DNA of 64,000 bases from Motacilla alba alba (taxonomy: Eukaryota > Chordata > Aves > Passeriformes > Motacillidae): positions 7,937,850 to 8,001,849 of the forward strand of contig NC_052031.1 in NCBI RefSeq assembly GCF_015832195.1, given 5' to 3'. A model generated the notes under the pieces. It ran no database searches. It saw only the letters and a list, made by a program, of their open reading frames with translations, and was not told where the DNA came from. A program made the position numbers and the translations under genes. Of the stretch, positions 47,921 through 62,000 are shown one piece after another (positions within the stretch are counted from its first letter, which is position 1; every line of letters starts with the position of its first letter).

Positions 47921-50900
47921 GAGCTGGCAGATCTTACTCTTTCATGGGTATGTCATGATTGGAAGCTTCCTCAGAAAGCAGGAACCCTGGATTCTCAAGG
48001 AAATCACAAACAAATGGAATTTATCCCTTTGTTTTTCATTTTAAATAGAACCTACTGCATTTTTTTGCCATTTCATCTGAATGTAAGACACCTCTCTTTT
48101 TATACGAGTGGCTTCTATTCCTCTCAGAAAGAGAGGTTACAAACCCCCCAGCCATGCTACAGCAGACAGCTCCTCATGGCAAGCAATGGATCAAAGGGGT
48201 ATCAGCCCCCTCCATTTCTCCTACAGCATCTGAGTTATTGCTCAGATTACTGCCCAAAAATTAATGACTCCTAGGAAAAATAGTAGATCAAGAAGCAAAC
48301 AGCCTTACTTCGTGGTTTCATCTATTTTATTACAGAAAAAAAAAAAAGTATCAGATTTTATGTCTGAATAACCCCTAGCACAAGCACTGGCTCTTTCCCT
48401 GGGCTCAGGGAGGTAAATGAGTGAAGAAGAGACTAATCCTGCCCACCGTCAGGCACTAAGCAGCTTGTAGGCTTCATAGCTTTGGGGATTATTGCAAACC
48501 CAGGAGCTGAAATGTGGTCACCCGAGACATTGCTGCAGTCAGAGAGGTCCCTCTGGGCTTGGCACTGGTGATTTTGTGGTTCTAAATTTTGTGCTTCCAC
48601 AGCTAAAGTGACAGATAGGCATGGAAACCTTCTCCGAGGCATTTCAGCCTGGGCACTCCAGTTAGTTGTCAGCAGTCCTTTCTTCATCTATTTACAGGAG
48701 ATGACAGAATCTTTGTGGCAGGGAAGGCCCAGATGATGAATGTATCTTAACTCTCTACACAGAGAGGCATGTAAATTTAGTTGGTACAATAGAATTATAA
48801 TTCATAATTCATTAATTAGGTCAATTTCAATTACTTATGTATAGAAAGTAGATTTTCTCCTAACAAGATGAATCTAATTTAAAAATCCAATCACATCTTT
48901 TTTTTCCAAGAGATGGAAAAATGGGCATTTGCTGTTGTCGGATGTGTGAAGCAACATCACTGTATATTTTCATGTCTAGTTGATTACTTAACCATCTGTT
49001 TTCTTCAACAACAGAGGATACAAGATGGGAGGAAGAAAGAGGAAGAGAAATAAATTGAAATATCACTGTGATTGTTTTCTAACCTATCTCTTAATTTTTC
49101 ATTTGATCCATAAATCCCAGGGCGATTTTTTTAGTGGTACGTGTGTTAAAACAAGGCCTACATTAATGAAAACAAACCTCTTATAACTGTTCCTTCTTTC
49201 TTTGTTTCTTCCCCCCTTCTTTTTTTTTTTTTATCAGAATAATGTAAATGTATCACAACTTTCTTCATATCCTCTGTGGATGACTGTAAAATGGAGGTGG
49301 AGGGAGGAGAATTTTGTAGGCAGAACATTATGTGCATTAGATAAAAATCAGTTATTTAGTAGCTCAAACTTAAAAATATTCACACTTAATTTAACTCACT
49401 TCATCCTCTAGAAGGAATGTGGGTGTGGTAATCTTTTCAGTTGATAAAATCATTCATCTAGATGGACAGTTAAGAAATTGATTTCAAATTTCCAGTTACC
49501 TTTGTTCTAATGCGTCCTCTTTGGCTTAAATTTATTTTTCAGACATCATTCGAAAAAGGAGCCCTAGACATCTTTTATATATTGGCTTGAATCACACATT
49601 TTAAATTACAGACTTTGCAATTGTTGAAAAACCTCACCAAATAAACTTACAATATTTTTCCCTGACTTTTGTCCTCAAATTCAAAACCAGACCTCTTTCA
49701 TTATGCTAGCTTTGTCAAGAGCAAGTATTTTGCCGTCCCCTATTCTGTTACTTTTCTTTATAATTATTGAATCAGGTTGCATATAGAATTATGAAAAAAA
49801 AAACCCCCGACATAGGAAATCTAGAGCTAGCACAAAGGACTCTGTAATCACAAAATCTCACTGAACATGCTCAATACACAAGTGATACAGCATGCTTTGA
49901 AACAGGCTTTGTGTACATGTACATATACACATACGTGTATATATATATATATGTACACACATATATGAAACACCATTGCCAAGCTCATAAATAGCCCATA
50001 GAGATGCTCCAAACCAAAAGCAGAACTTTTGCTCATTTTCTTGGCCAGCCAAGTTAAGAAATCTGAGTGCAGGTCAGAGAAAAAACGGGAAGCCGCATGC
50101 TAATCATACAGAGGCATTCCTTGCAGGAATGAAAAGACTGACAAAAGCTACAGATAACTGAGGTTAAGGCAAACCTGAATGAACTGGGTTTTGGCCCTTA
50201 CCTAGCTAATCAGATGCCTGACTCTTGCAGCTTTGGCACAGTAAATCACCATCAGTCAAAGGCAACAGCAAATTGGGATGATGTAAATTTCCAAATGGCC
50301 CCTCTGGCTTGAGTGACTGGGGAAGTCATAACAGCACTGCCCTGTGAGCTGCCTGAGGCTTTGGGATGCTCAAAGCTGTGTGGATGTTCAGAAACAGCAA
50401 GTGTAATGCAAGAGAAAGTGCTGTCTTGGTGCCTTTTTGTTCACAGCTGTTTTCTGTCCACATAAAATGAAAGGAGTGGGTGTGAGGTTTGTCTTTACCT
50501 GTCAGATACTGAACAAATGAGGTGAGGAAATCCAGGGAAATTTTGTTGGTGGCTATAGGGGCAAGATGGGTGGGAATCACAGCAGGGAAGATGGGAAATA
50601 TAAGAGATTCCTGGGAATAAAAACTATCATGGAGTGTTACTTACAACCCAGGAAATCATTGCATTAACTGAAAACAACCATAAAGTCAAAGCTATAGCCT
50701 GGGGGAACAGATGGATGGGAGGGAGATGTGCACAAACCCTGTTCCTTTCTTGTATTTCCCCTTTAGGCACTTTGATGGTTCTCTGCCTAAAAAGTGAAAT
50801 AATCTAATTCTTATGCAGTAAATCCTATATTCTGTGTTTCGTTGAAAACTCACTGCTGAGAAGTTCTGGACAGAAACACCTCAATGTTTCAGCAAATGTT

Positions 50901-51086
50901 GGATCTTTCTGTACAGCTTTGTTGGAATGGACCAACAAGGTTGATGTCAGTGGCTCTGAGTAGAAAAATCTGTATTGGGGGAGGGAAAGAGCTGTACCCT
51001 CAACACTGTGGGACCAGGTCTGTGTGTAGAGGAGTGTGTGACAGGGCCCTCTGCTCAGAGTCCACAGAAAGGATGAGCAGAAGAAT
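47921..51086. other. unannotated non-coding DNA, about 3.2 kb
   Basis: No gene or mobile element recognised. It holds the TA-rich nested palindrome at 49910-49959, poly-A and poly-T runs near 48339-48350 and 49219-49231, and several short ORFs without known domains. Confidence 0.5.
49910..49959. repeat. nested palindrome with (TA)n core
   Basis: The outer arms TGTGTACAT (49910-49918) and ATGTACACA (49951-49959) enclose an inner perfect hairpin, ATATACAC-ATAC-GTGTATAT (49923-49942), and a short TA run. Such alternating purine-pyrimidine DNA can form cruciform or left-handed structures. No function is shown. ORFs crossing it encode only Tyr/Ile/Val-rich repeats. Confidence 0.85.
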
Positions 51087-51440
51087 CATGGAATCATAGA
51101 ATAGGCTGGAAAAGATCACCGAGTCCAACTGTATTTGTGACCTGCCGAGTCCAACACTAGGCCATGTCCCCAGGTGCCACATCTACACATCTTCCAAACG
51201 CTTCCAGGGATGGTGACTCCACCACTTCCCTGGGCACCCTGTTCTAATGCCTGAACACCCTTTCAGTAAAAAATTCTTTCCGAATATCCAATATAAACCT
51301 CCCATTGTGCAACTTGAGTTCATCTCCTCTTGAGCTTGTTAGCTGGGTAAGAAGACTGACCCCCATGTCATTACAGTCTCCTTTCAAAGAGCTGTGAAGA
51401 GTGATAAGGTCTCCTGTAAGTCTCCTTTTTCCCCAGCATA
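51087..51440 (-). mobile_element. CR1 LINE 3' end, minus strand
   Basis: It starts with the reversed terminus (atcatggaatcatagaatag) and continues aaaagatcaccgagtccaac. The 51175-51240 block (cttccagggatggtgactcc and accacttccctgggcaccct) follows, then 51255-51310, and 51345-51440 with gataaggtctcctgtaagtc. It is the same subfamily type as 3434-4205 but shorter. It has no ORF. Confidence 0.88.
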
Positions 51441-54400
51441 CTGGAAATTATTGTACTTTCCTTTAGTTCAAGCTATTGAATGATGTTTTCTACATGTTTT
51501 GAACTGGAAGACCAATTTTAGTTTCAGCTCAGTGGATTAGAAGATGAATTTCATTAGGGGGTTTACCTATCAACCCTGTCTGAAAATGCCTGCACTCACT
51601 TTGCATTCCTCCAGGTATAATACTTGGAAAATAATACTTACTTCCAAGAGTAATAGCTGGGTTTTGCTTTCCAGAAAAACCCTGCAACAAGTCTGTGGTT
51701 TAAAACCATAAGTTAGGTTTGCAGCCCATCATGTTTCAGATCAATACACTACAGAGAGCTGACACAGATCCTGCATAAAGACAGATTGCACTTTCAAGGG
51801 AATTTCATGCCATTTAAAAATGGAATTAAGCAAGATGGAAATGCTAAAAATACATGAAAGTTAAATTTTAAGCTACTAAAGGAAAACCCTGAGTGTTATT
51901 CTGCTTATTAAAAGAAAACAAGCTGCCACAAAATAAATATTCCCTGCTAATTATCTAATATTTAATCAGCACACTGCTCTATTCTAAAAAAAATAAAAAT
52001 GCTTCTGCTGGCCATTTTTGGTGGTGGTCCTTTAAAAAGGTAGATAGAAAACTCAAGCATGCTGTATTTATATTGCTTTTTTTCCTCTTCTCTGCAGTGA
52101 AGCAGGAGCAGGCTCTGGTGTTTCTCGTAATTTTATTTATGACCCCATGCCCTCAATCTCAGAGAAAATGGAGGTCACACTGCTTCTTATACATGTCATC
52201 ATGCAGATATGTGGGCTTTTAAATGGGGTGTTTACCTCTAAATTTCAAGGTAACATATATTTCTTTAATGAATTCCACTTTGGGTGGGGTTTTTTTTTGT
52301 TTGGTTTTTTTTGTATTTTTTTGTAATATTACAAATGGTACTCCTGGTGCCTGTCCGGCTCATTGAATATGGAAAGGATCTCTCTGCTGAATGCATGAGA
52401 TGTTAATGTGCTGGGGCTGGGCAGTTATCTATATCTATTTGCACCTTAGGGCCCAGACTCCACCAGCAGATTTCTGCAGAGTGAGTGTAACAACGGAGGA
52501 AGGGCAACAAAACACACATTGACAAGAAGAAAGGAGATTCTTCCAAAGAACTGCACAAAGAGTGATAAAAACTGGCACAGTGGTAGGCTGAATTTGGATA
52601 AATTGCCTTCCACTTTGGCACCCAGGTTTTTCCCACCTTTTCAGGCTTCAAATCGATCTCTCAATGAACTTCTGAAAAGCCAGAAAATGTCTAATTTCCT
52701 ATTTACAGCTGTGACTGGTGCATGAAAGAGTATTTCAAGCTGTGCAAAATATCATCACCTGGATAAAATTTACCTAACACTCTCCCTCTGCAGTATACTT
52801 TTTTTCCCCCAGCAGGCCAAAAATTTAATGCTGCTTTCCTCGCTCTCAGTGGATTTTGCACATCCCATAGTATTTCATCAAGGATGAAAGGGCTCTGGTA
52901 TATTATTTAACCTTTCAGTAATATACTGGAAACTGAATTAAGAATGTCTTCCACAGCACAGTTGCCATTTATTGCATAGAGACAGAGATACAGTGGTGTG
53001 CAAAAAAGTTACAGATCCTCCACATGTAGTGATGCAACAAGATCAGTCTGGATGCTGCCTTTGGGCTGGCAGAGGCTTCTCTGTGACAGTACAGGACACT
53101 TCCTTCCTTCTGTTTTGTATCTCATCCTTCATCCTGGGCAGCCTTCCTTCTCCCAAGCACAGAAAATCTTAGTTTGTATTTCTCAAAAGCAGATCCTTGC
53201 TTATTTTGGAGCCTTTTTGTTCAGTCTTCTGTGAACTGCTGGAGGATGTGGTATCTTCTGGCTCCAGCCAGCCTCCTTTGAAAACAAATTACTTGATCCT
53301 GAGTAGAGCAGTTGAGTTTTATGATTTTCCTTTGTATCCAGACTTGGAGAAAGATTACCTTTTGCCTTGTCAGAAAATGCTAAATTTAACATGCCCAGAA
53401 AGGAGTCTGGTGATACTGCAGTTTTTGTAGAGATGTCTTCTCATTACCATTTCAGTTTCTTTGGTTTTACCTAGACAAATTCATGAAACTCTTAACACCA
53501 GTCAAAGACAAAAAGAGGCTATAGGGTCAAATGGTAACATATTTGTAATTGGAAGTAAAGTATGTTTGCATTCCTTCCCTTCTCTAGAAGAATTTTTGCA
53601 CCCTTTATTAAAATTGCAGGTCACTGGGAATAACCATGTTCATGTGTAGGAAGTAATTAAAGAGGTTGAAAGTTGTGCTGGAATGTGTTTGTTCCCTTCT
53701 GGGCTATTTTTGGTGTTTTCAGCTAGAGATTAAAGATCCTTTAAATTGTAACTTGACCAAGGATAACCTCCTGGACATGGAAGATCAGACTTGTTTTGGG
53801 GGCAATATCAGGCCTTTTTATGACAGAGGAGGTGCAAGGACTGAAAGCAGTGAGATTTGAGATCCTCTGAGAGCCTCCCTGACCTCCAGCTGATGCTCTA
53901 GAAGAGCATGGTCTTTCTAGAGGTCTGTTATGTCTGCTGGCTCCCACCAAAACTCCTGCACATTTCTACATAAAACACAAATAAATGGATGTTTCTGCTT
54001 GCATAACTGAAGCCTGTCTTAGATGTCTTATTTTCTGATCTGAAAGGTTCCCTAGGCCCCAATTAGGTTGAATTAACAAGATTTACATCAGCTATAATGG
54101 AGTTTTGATAGTCTACTCATATAATGACAGCTGCAGATAGACACTTAAATTAGGTGTCTTTTCTTGCACCAAATCCAACCCCAAACCATTCAACACTAGG
54201 AGTGAAAGCACGAAGTCAACTATGGTCAGGGGAGGGCTGTACAAATACTCTTTCAGTCTTTTCTCTTTTATCTGTTGCACATATTTTTAAGTTTGGTGAG
54301 TTTGTTGTCCCAGCTTTTACTCTAACAGAGCCTGGCTTTTTTAAAAAAATATTAAAATCTTGAAATATATATATATATTTTAGGAGCTCCTTATTAAAGA

Positions 54401-56385
54401 TTGCCTAGACTGTTGACCTCAACATCAGATCCACTGTATATGTGAAATGTGTTTGTACAATGGACCTGTGACTCTGGTGCTCTCAGCTTCCCAGGAGTCT
54501 GACTTCTATGAGCACATCAGGCAGATGTCATTTCAAAGGAAAGAGGTTGGAATCAAGGCATCTCCTGTTCACAGACCCTGTCTTGGGAGCAGTGGGATCT
54601 TTGGCTCTTCTAGCTGTTTTTGGCTTTGGATCCTCTCTGGTTCACACCACTAGGCAGAGTTCCAGCTTTTTGGCAGATCCGAATTCTTATAGCCACTAGC
54701 TCCTGCAGTAGTGAGTCTGAGTAAGAGCATAGACTTTCAGGAAAGTCTTCACACTGCCACTTGATATCCAGAAAAAAATATTCTTACAGCCTTTAGAGTC
54801 TCATACAAACCTGGATGTTATACCTCTTTTTCTCCACTACTCTTCTGTCTAATGACTGAGATTTGCTGTGTAATGCTGCTTGTAATTTTTCTAGCTTATT
54901 TTCAAGTCTGAGCTTTTTTTCTCATTCATGGGAGGTTTCCTGGTTGCAAGCTCTCTGCCCCTTTGACAGATGATAATCTTCAGTATGTTGCACTGATTCA
55001 TAAGCTGTGCTACCTCTCAAATGCATGTTGGTTGAGCAAGACTCCTTGCTAAGCAGGGTAAAAATCAGCAGAAGTGGTGGGGTTAGAATGAGACTCTTCA
55101 AATGTAATTATTACAGAGATACAAAGCAGGGTGCCAGATAACATTGAAGACCACCTATTACAAAATGTTACAAAAAATCAGCTATTACCAGCTGATATAC
55201 TTAAATAAAGTATACCCACTTTGGAGCTTAAGTAGGTATAAATTCACCTACTTGATTGCTGTTACTGTTAATACTAGCACAGCCCCTATTATGTGCTGTG
55301 TTACCCTATTTTGGACTAGCCAAGAAAGCAGACACAGGCTGTCCTGATGGATGAATCACCTACAGACAGACTAAAGAGTAACAAACTTCTGAGATTCACC
55401 CCACACAAGTAAGGAAGAGTAAGAGACAGCAGGTAGGATTTCCCCCCATAATGGTACTCACAGCCCCAGGCATGCTCCAGTCAGACTTCAGAGGATTAAT
55501 CTCAGCACTTGTGTTGGTGTCAGAGATCAATAACTCTTGGGCTTTTGTTTATGATCTCTTTACTGAAAAGCTCTGTGGCTCAGCTCGTGTTCTGATTTCT
55601 GTTCTCTTGTTCCTGTGAACTTCAGTTGAGAAGTGCAGATAGACAACATGCTCTAGAGAGACGATGTACCTTGAAATTCAGAATATTGAGGCCCTGATTC
55701 TAAGCAGTAGTACCCTGTTGCTCTTTCCTTTTAAGTTTGTTTATTGTGCTGGATCCATAGGGAACTGATCTACATTGCCTGTAAGCTAGAAAAAGTATGT
55801 TGGCATGTGTACAAAAATGATTACAGGTGGATGCAATGCGTTGCAGCCAAATGAATTCCCTGACACAGCTGAAGAGGTGGCAGACATGCCCCAGGACCAA
55901 GAGTAAATGCTATGGTGGAAGGAAAGGAAAAGCTCCTTCAGGCGGTGCTGCTGCTGCGCCTTCTGTGTTTTAAACAATTCCAAAATCTTTTATTCAGGCA
56001 CACTTGTAAATATGAGAGACCTAAAGATTCTTTTTTTAATCAACACAATATACATCCAAAGGGAGTGCATTACCTGTTTGTTAATCAGCTACAAGTTGTG
56101 CTTTGGGATTTGACACACACATCTGCCTGCCAATATCTGTACTGTTTGCATGGCATCCTTGCCATGTTTGGATCTCTTGTGACTTACAAATTACTTTCTG
56201 AAGTAGATTTTATAGGGTTTCTGTCCTTAAATTGAGGTTGGGGAAGTTAACCTGCAAGGCCATTGTTCATAATTTGATGGTACAGATATTCTAATACAGA
56301 TTTATTTAGTGTTACCCATCTAAGAACAAATCTGCTGGAGCAATTGAGGACTCCTCTGTAAGTTATTTCATATAGCGTTTATATT
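51441..56385. other. unannotated non-coding DNA, about 4.9 kb
   Basis: No gene or mobile element recognised. There is an acceptor-like pyrimidine tract ending in CAG at 52080-52097, but no matching exon that I can identify. A short (AT)n run lies at 54365-54377. The many ORFs of 60-107 codons are on both strands and show no known domain. Confidence 0.5.
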
Positions 56386-56970
56386 TGCTGGTTTTGGCTG
56401 TGGTAGAGTTAATTTTCTTCACAGTAGCAGGTATGGGGCTGTGGTTTGGATTTGTGCTGAAAATGCTATTGATAACTGAAGGATGCTTTTTTTACTACTG
56501 AGAAGGGCTTACACAGTCAAGGCCTTTTCTGCTCCTCACCCCAACCCACCAGCAAGGAGGCTGGGACTGCTCAAGGATTTGGGTAGGGACACAGACAGGA
56601 CAGCTGACCCCAAATGAGCTAAGGGATATCCAGACTGTATCATGTCATACTCAGAATACAAGAATGGGGAAGGAAGCAGGAAGAGGAGACCATTCAGCGT
56701 GATAATGTTTGTCTTCCCAAGTCACTGTTATGCATGATGGAGTCCTACTTTCCTGATGATGGCTGAACATCTGCCTACCCATGGGAGGTGGTGAATTAAT
56801 TCCTTGTTTTGCTTTGCTTTTCTCTACCTATTAAACTGTCTTTATCTCCACCCATGAGTTTTTCCCCTCTTACCTTTCTGATTATCTCCCTGGTCCTGCA
56901 GTGGCTGGGCTGGAGTGAGCAGCTATGTGGGGCTGAGCTGCCAGCTGGGGTTAAACCAGGACTGCTTGCA
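56386..56970 (+). mobile_element. near full-length LTR, family B, plus strand
   Basis: This is the longest copy of the family in the window. It opens TGCTGGTTTTGGCTG, then gtggtagagttaattttctt and the gtatggggctgtggtttgga block. It continues through aaggccttttctgctcctca (56540-56559), gacagctgaccccaaatgag (56600-56619), ggctgaacatctgcctaccc (56761-56780), ATTAAA (56830-56835), and ends in the ctggggttaaaccagga region. If the ends are TGC...GCA (56386 and 56970), a 4-bp TATT repeat flanks it (56382-56385 and 56971-56974), but so short a match may be chance. The TATA site is lost (GAATACAAG at about 56655). No internal retroviral genes adjoin it, so it is a solo LTR. Confidence 0.83.
56830..56835 (+). 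terminator. polyadenylation signal of family-B LTR (ATTAAA)
   Basis: It is in the same position as ATTAAA in the 42415 copy, about 140 bases before the LTR end. Confidence 0.55.
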
Positions 56971-57874
56971 TATTATTTGTAGCTGTATGATGAAAAAAGA
57001 AGGCAGGCAGTAGTTGCCGAATATGAAATGTGCCCTAAAACCATATGGAAAAAAAAAAGACTAGATACTATCCAAACGTATTTGGAGTAAGAGAGGAGGC
57101 TGCTGACAGAGGCTGTACCAATCCTATTCAAGGTTTATAAAGGATTTGTTCTTTGCAGAGGCTGCATGATAAACTCTTGACTTTGCAAAGTCAAGAACAG
57201 AAACAGCTCTTTGGTCTCAAGGTAGGCTCTGTTATTAAATGGTTCTCAGCTACCTTAATAAAGCTATCTGCAAAGGAATGCTTAAAAAAGCATGTTGATG
57301 AACAGCATGACTATTTACAACATATTTAACAAATAGAGCAAGCACAGCTCTTTATATTATGAGTGCAAAGTAGAATTCTGTACAGTCTTCTATGAGCCAA
57401 GATTGTTTACTCATTTATCCAACAGCAGAGGAGAAATTCAGGCTGCTTAAGACAGCCTGAACTGAATTTCCATTGGTTACAGCGTAAAACAACTTTCATC
57501 TCAGATGGTTGTTCAGCTGCAAGGTTTAGATAAAGAATTGTTCAGGTATCATCGCAATATCCAATGACAAGTTGGTTGCTCTGGTAGCTTGTTATTTAAT
57601 GTTTGAATGTTGATATAAATAGCAACACAGCATATCTTAGTTGTCATGCATTGTCATGGTAAATGATGTAAGGGATGTCACCAAATTCAGTTTTGAGATT
57701 TCTACAAAGTACAGTGCGTTGATAATTGTACTTGTGTGAGAGAGAAAGGGCTTGAAGTCCCTTTTTTAATTATGCACTTCCAATGTAAATGCTGCATAAA
57801 ACTATTATTCCATTCAGGTAACACTTTGAAATATCATCAGAAGAAGTATCTTTCATACAAGGTCAAAAGAAATT

Positions 57875-57911
57875 AAAAAACAAACAAACAAACAAACAAA
57901 TAAAAACAAAC
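57875..57911 (+). repeat. (CAAA)n microsatellite
   Basis: A short A run followed by about five CAAA units and a TAAAAACAAA end. No associated element is visible. Confidence 0.9.
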
Positions 57912-59014
57912 ATCTACTTTCCTGAAGTAATGGAAGCTGTTCTATTAGAAATCACAGAAACACTGCTCTCCAAGACAGCCTGGCTTTCAAGAAAAACAAG
58001 TAGTCCAAGAGTTTAATTTAAAAACTAAAACACAAAAAGTAAAATAAATAAGTAGTAGAAATGAGATCTTGAGTTCTTTTTTCGTTTGGTTTGGTGAAGA
58101 GCTGGGTACAAAAGCAAGGAAGAAGAAAGAGTAATTTTAATAATAAAATGTGCTCACTTCTCAGGATGGGCGCATGCCGTGATAAATGATTTCAATTTCT
58201 AACCTTTTTAGTTCTCAGTAAAATTGTTGTTTCCAGACAAATCATCCACCACTGAACTGAATTTCCCAAAATTCTCTGAATTGGTGATGAGGGTCCAAAA
58301 ATCAGGCTTTGAAAATCATGCCCATAGAGTTCAGTCTAGTACTGGAATTATTAGGGGTTATCACAAAAAAGTTTGTAGTCCGTTAATATTAAGACATTAG
58401 GAAACCTTATACAAAGTTAAAAGAGACCTGGTTAGACCCTAAATATACCCTAAATACCCTAAAGGCATCCTTTGCATAAATAGTTTACAAATAGTACCAC
58501 TCTTACTGGGGAGTTAGGGCAGTCAGTGGGTGTCTCTACTCTGTACAGTCCATTCACTGGACAGTGTTCAGAGGTAATCATAGAAGTAAATTACAGACAC
58601 CTGAAGATGCAGGTATTTTACAGTGCACCTCTCTGTGTAACTGCTCCTCACTGGTGACTGAGGCGGCTGAGTATCTGAGGTGGCTTTTTATAACTCAGGA
58701 CTGAGATCAGCCTGGAGTCCAATGGTGGCCAGGGTGTCTTGAGGCTTGAAACCAGTTTAACAGGTGTTTCTTGTAAGCTGTGCTGAATTTACCATAATTA
58801 GACTCATACTTCTCCACATCAGTTAATTTTAAATGTCATTATTTTAGCTACACAAGCTCTAGTCACATAAATTATGACAGTGTAACCTTTATAGAGTGAT
58901 ACAACCAAAACAACTTGTGGCTATATTATTGCTTTCCCAGTTGAGTTGCGTCCATAAAATTGAGGTGTCCAGCTTCTCTGTGACTGTTTGAGGAGCAAAA
59001 AAGAGTTCTAAGAG

Positions 59015-59062
59015 AAAAAAAAAGTGCTTTTTTTTTTTTGTGTGTGTTTTTTTTTTTTTTTT
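59015..59062. repeat. A9/T12 hairpin and T-rich tract
   Basis: A9 (59015-59023), GTGC, and T12 (59028-59039) form a 9-bp A/T stem. A GT-alternating stretch and a further T16 run (59047-59062) follow. It is simple sequence. A reversed poly(A) tail of a retrocopy was considered, but no known gene follows. Confidence 0.8.
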
Positions 59063-62000
59063 GCCGTGTTAAAAAGTAATCACAGACAAGTCAGCTCTTC
59101 TTCTTTCAGCTGCAAGGGAAGGAATTTTTTGGTTTGCAAACATACTCCTTCCCACTGTACTTTGTGCTTCAAAATGTTCACACTAGTAAAATAAAGATGA
59201 TCTTATAGGTGCAATGCTTCTTGACAACTTTTTGTGTGCAGCATATCTTTCCGATGAGTCCTTTCGGGTGAATGTGGCAGGAAGGTTAGACAGCACAAAG
59301 GTAACTCATTCAATTAGAGCTTATTTATTTCCTCTTTTAGCTAGAGACAACCTAGAAAATCAGCATCCTGTTTCTAACTAGCAGGAAATAAAGGCAAAGT
59401 TGGTCAGCCAATTGCAGCGCTATATTTACTTTTCCTTTCTCAAGCACAAGAAAATCAAATGAAGGAAAACATAGAAAATGCAATGAGAAGAGTGAGTAGC
59501 TGACTTCTAAGCCATATTCTGAGGAAGAAAGCAGGAGGGACAGTGAAACAAGAGGATGCAGGCAGAAATCTGAGCATACCCAAGAAGACACTGAGCGCTG
59601 TGCACAATCTGTCCCCTTTGGCAGCACAGCAGACTGTCATTCACTCAGTGTGGGCCAGACTCTTTTTTTGTATGGAAATGTATTACACTGCTTTAAAAAG
59701 GGGCTCCATATAAATAATTTCTAGGTCCAGGAGGTATTTTTTGGCAAACTTCAATAGTACTGTTCTTGCTATCCACATTCATTCCTAAGAGGATGGATTG
59801 CATTGCTGTTTGAACTCATAGATCAACACATGAATGGCATTTTTTGAAATATACACAGATTTTGCTTGTTACAGCAATTCCTTTTGTTACTGATTTCACA
59901 TAGTAGCTTGTATATCCATTAGTGGTAAGATGTTCCAAGGGAAAAAGTTGTAATTGCACATATTTAAAGGGTACATCATTTACCTTTATTACAACTCCAG
60001 TTGCAGCTGTGGTCTCAAAAATTATCCCAGTGTGCACCATGCTGGTGCAATTAGGAGAGACTGGTTCTTCGTCCCTATAATCCTTCTCTGGATGAGAAAT
60101 AAGAACACTGATAGAACAGAGAAAGGATTGTACTGTATTATAACTCAGTAGGTCAGCCTGGCCCCATGACAGTTCCTGGAGTAGTAAATCAGACTTGGAG
60201 AATAGTTTGGGAATGGAAACCTAGTTAGAGTGTTTGCAGTAAATATAAAAGCTGATGCGTGGGTGTTGCAGCCACAAATCCTGTTATATGCTAATATGAT
60301 TTATGCGCATAACACCCAAATATAATCATCAGCATTAACCCCTGTGTACCTGCTGTATTTAAAATTAAAATGAAGTTATGCCATTAGCACTTTCAGAACA
60401 GTTGATCTGTATTACACATGAACATGTAATAATTTGGCTTATTTTTGCTGACTGAATATACTGTGCCAGATTCTTTCATTTGAGCAGTGATTGGCATTAT
60501 TCTTGAACCTGATGAATCTTGAATTCAGATGAACGATTTAATTGCAATTTCATTTTTTAAAAAAATCAGTTTTAATGGAGGTATTCCTTAGCCAGGGAAT
60601 GAAGGATATCATAAGAGACAATTTGATACATTGTGCTGTGTGAAACTGATGTTTAGTGACCACTTTTCAACACAACCTTAATTCTGGAGTGAATTCTTAG
60701 TGAGTGGACATGAGACACCCAACACAACAAAGTAAATGAGCATCTTCCAGTCTAGAGCTCTCTTCAGGATCATGGTGTTAACCAGTGTGTCTATACTGAC
60801 TTCATTCTCTGGTCCAGGAGAAACAGTGTTTATTTTCTGAACCTCTTTTTGCAGAACTGTTTGCACCCTTTATGGTTAACAAATTGGCTTTGCCCTCTCT
60901 GTATAGTGTTTAGGGCAGTCCTGGATTTGGTCACTCCCAGACCATTCTTCACTCAGTGTGTTTTTGTGTGCACAGCCAAACACATGTGTGAGCCAGCTTT
61001 GCTGAGGAAAAACCTTGCTGAATCTGCAGCAGAGAAAAGTTCTGGCTGATAAAGTTGTGGACAAGCAGGAGACTAGAGCTGCTGGTGTTGACAAACTCAT
61101 CTTGAACAGTCTAGGCTGTGGTGTAGCGAAGCACTCCTACTCCATTTTTATTTAATAGAATGAGTACTTCTCTTAACTGGGGACTAACCTTCTTTCCTAC
61201 AAACTGCTAGGGACTTCTAAGAAAGATCTGTTAGTGCAAAAAAAAAAGGAAAAAATATTCTTACATTTTTAAAGACTGATGAATTCATCTGCACCACCTT
61301 GAGAGCAGAAATTGGGCCATTGCATATGCCTTCTATGCAATACTTAATCCAAAAAACTGCAATCTTCTACACTGGTAAGTGATAGCAAATATAACTCTAT
61401 TTTGAGTAGCAAACCAAAAAAATGTATTGACTTAAGGAAGGAGCATTTTTTTTATTTTGAAAATGTCAAAGAAAACTGTTGGCAATTTTGAAAAAAAAAT
61501 CCCTAAGATCTGTTTGTTTGCTCCTTCTGATTGGAACCAAGACTTACAAAAACTCACTGCGAGAAAGTTTATTGTCTTGTTGAGTCAATATTTTCTGAGA
61601 GGAAAAAGATTTTCAAAATCTTCTCAGCCATCCTGCTAATTCCTGATTTTTGCTGCTGTAATTTCCATAGGTAAAGAAGCATGTGCTAGTGATTCCAGAA
61701 TTACATATGAATATTTTAGTTCGTCATCTTGAACTCAGATTAGATTAAAATTCTATGACCTTCAACAGCCAGCATCTTTCTGTGAAGGGATTTATTCCTC
61801 TCAGTTTGACTCCTGTGCTCTTAAATTTGATACAGGTTTTTGCTTTCATGAAAGGATTCCTGTAGTAACTCCATTAACCAAGTTATATATGGATTTGTAG
61901 AGTTTATTATTATACTCAATTCCGTTTGAAAATTCCCATAGTAACTAGACCTTTATTCCACATCTCTGTCTTGATCAAAATACTGAAAGTTTATGAGGTG

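Noticed and set aside
58436..58463. interstitial telomere-like repeat (three CCCTAAA words)
   Set aside because: The units are irregularly spaced and carry an extra A compared with vertebrate CCCTAA; most likely chance in AT-rich DNA.
59028..59062. poly(T) as the reversed poly(A) tail of a processed pseudogene
   Set aside because: The sequence to the right resembles no known mRNA 3' end, has no reversed AATAAA at the right distance, and shows no target duplication.
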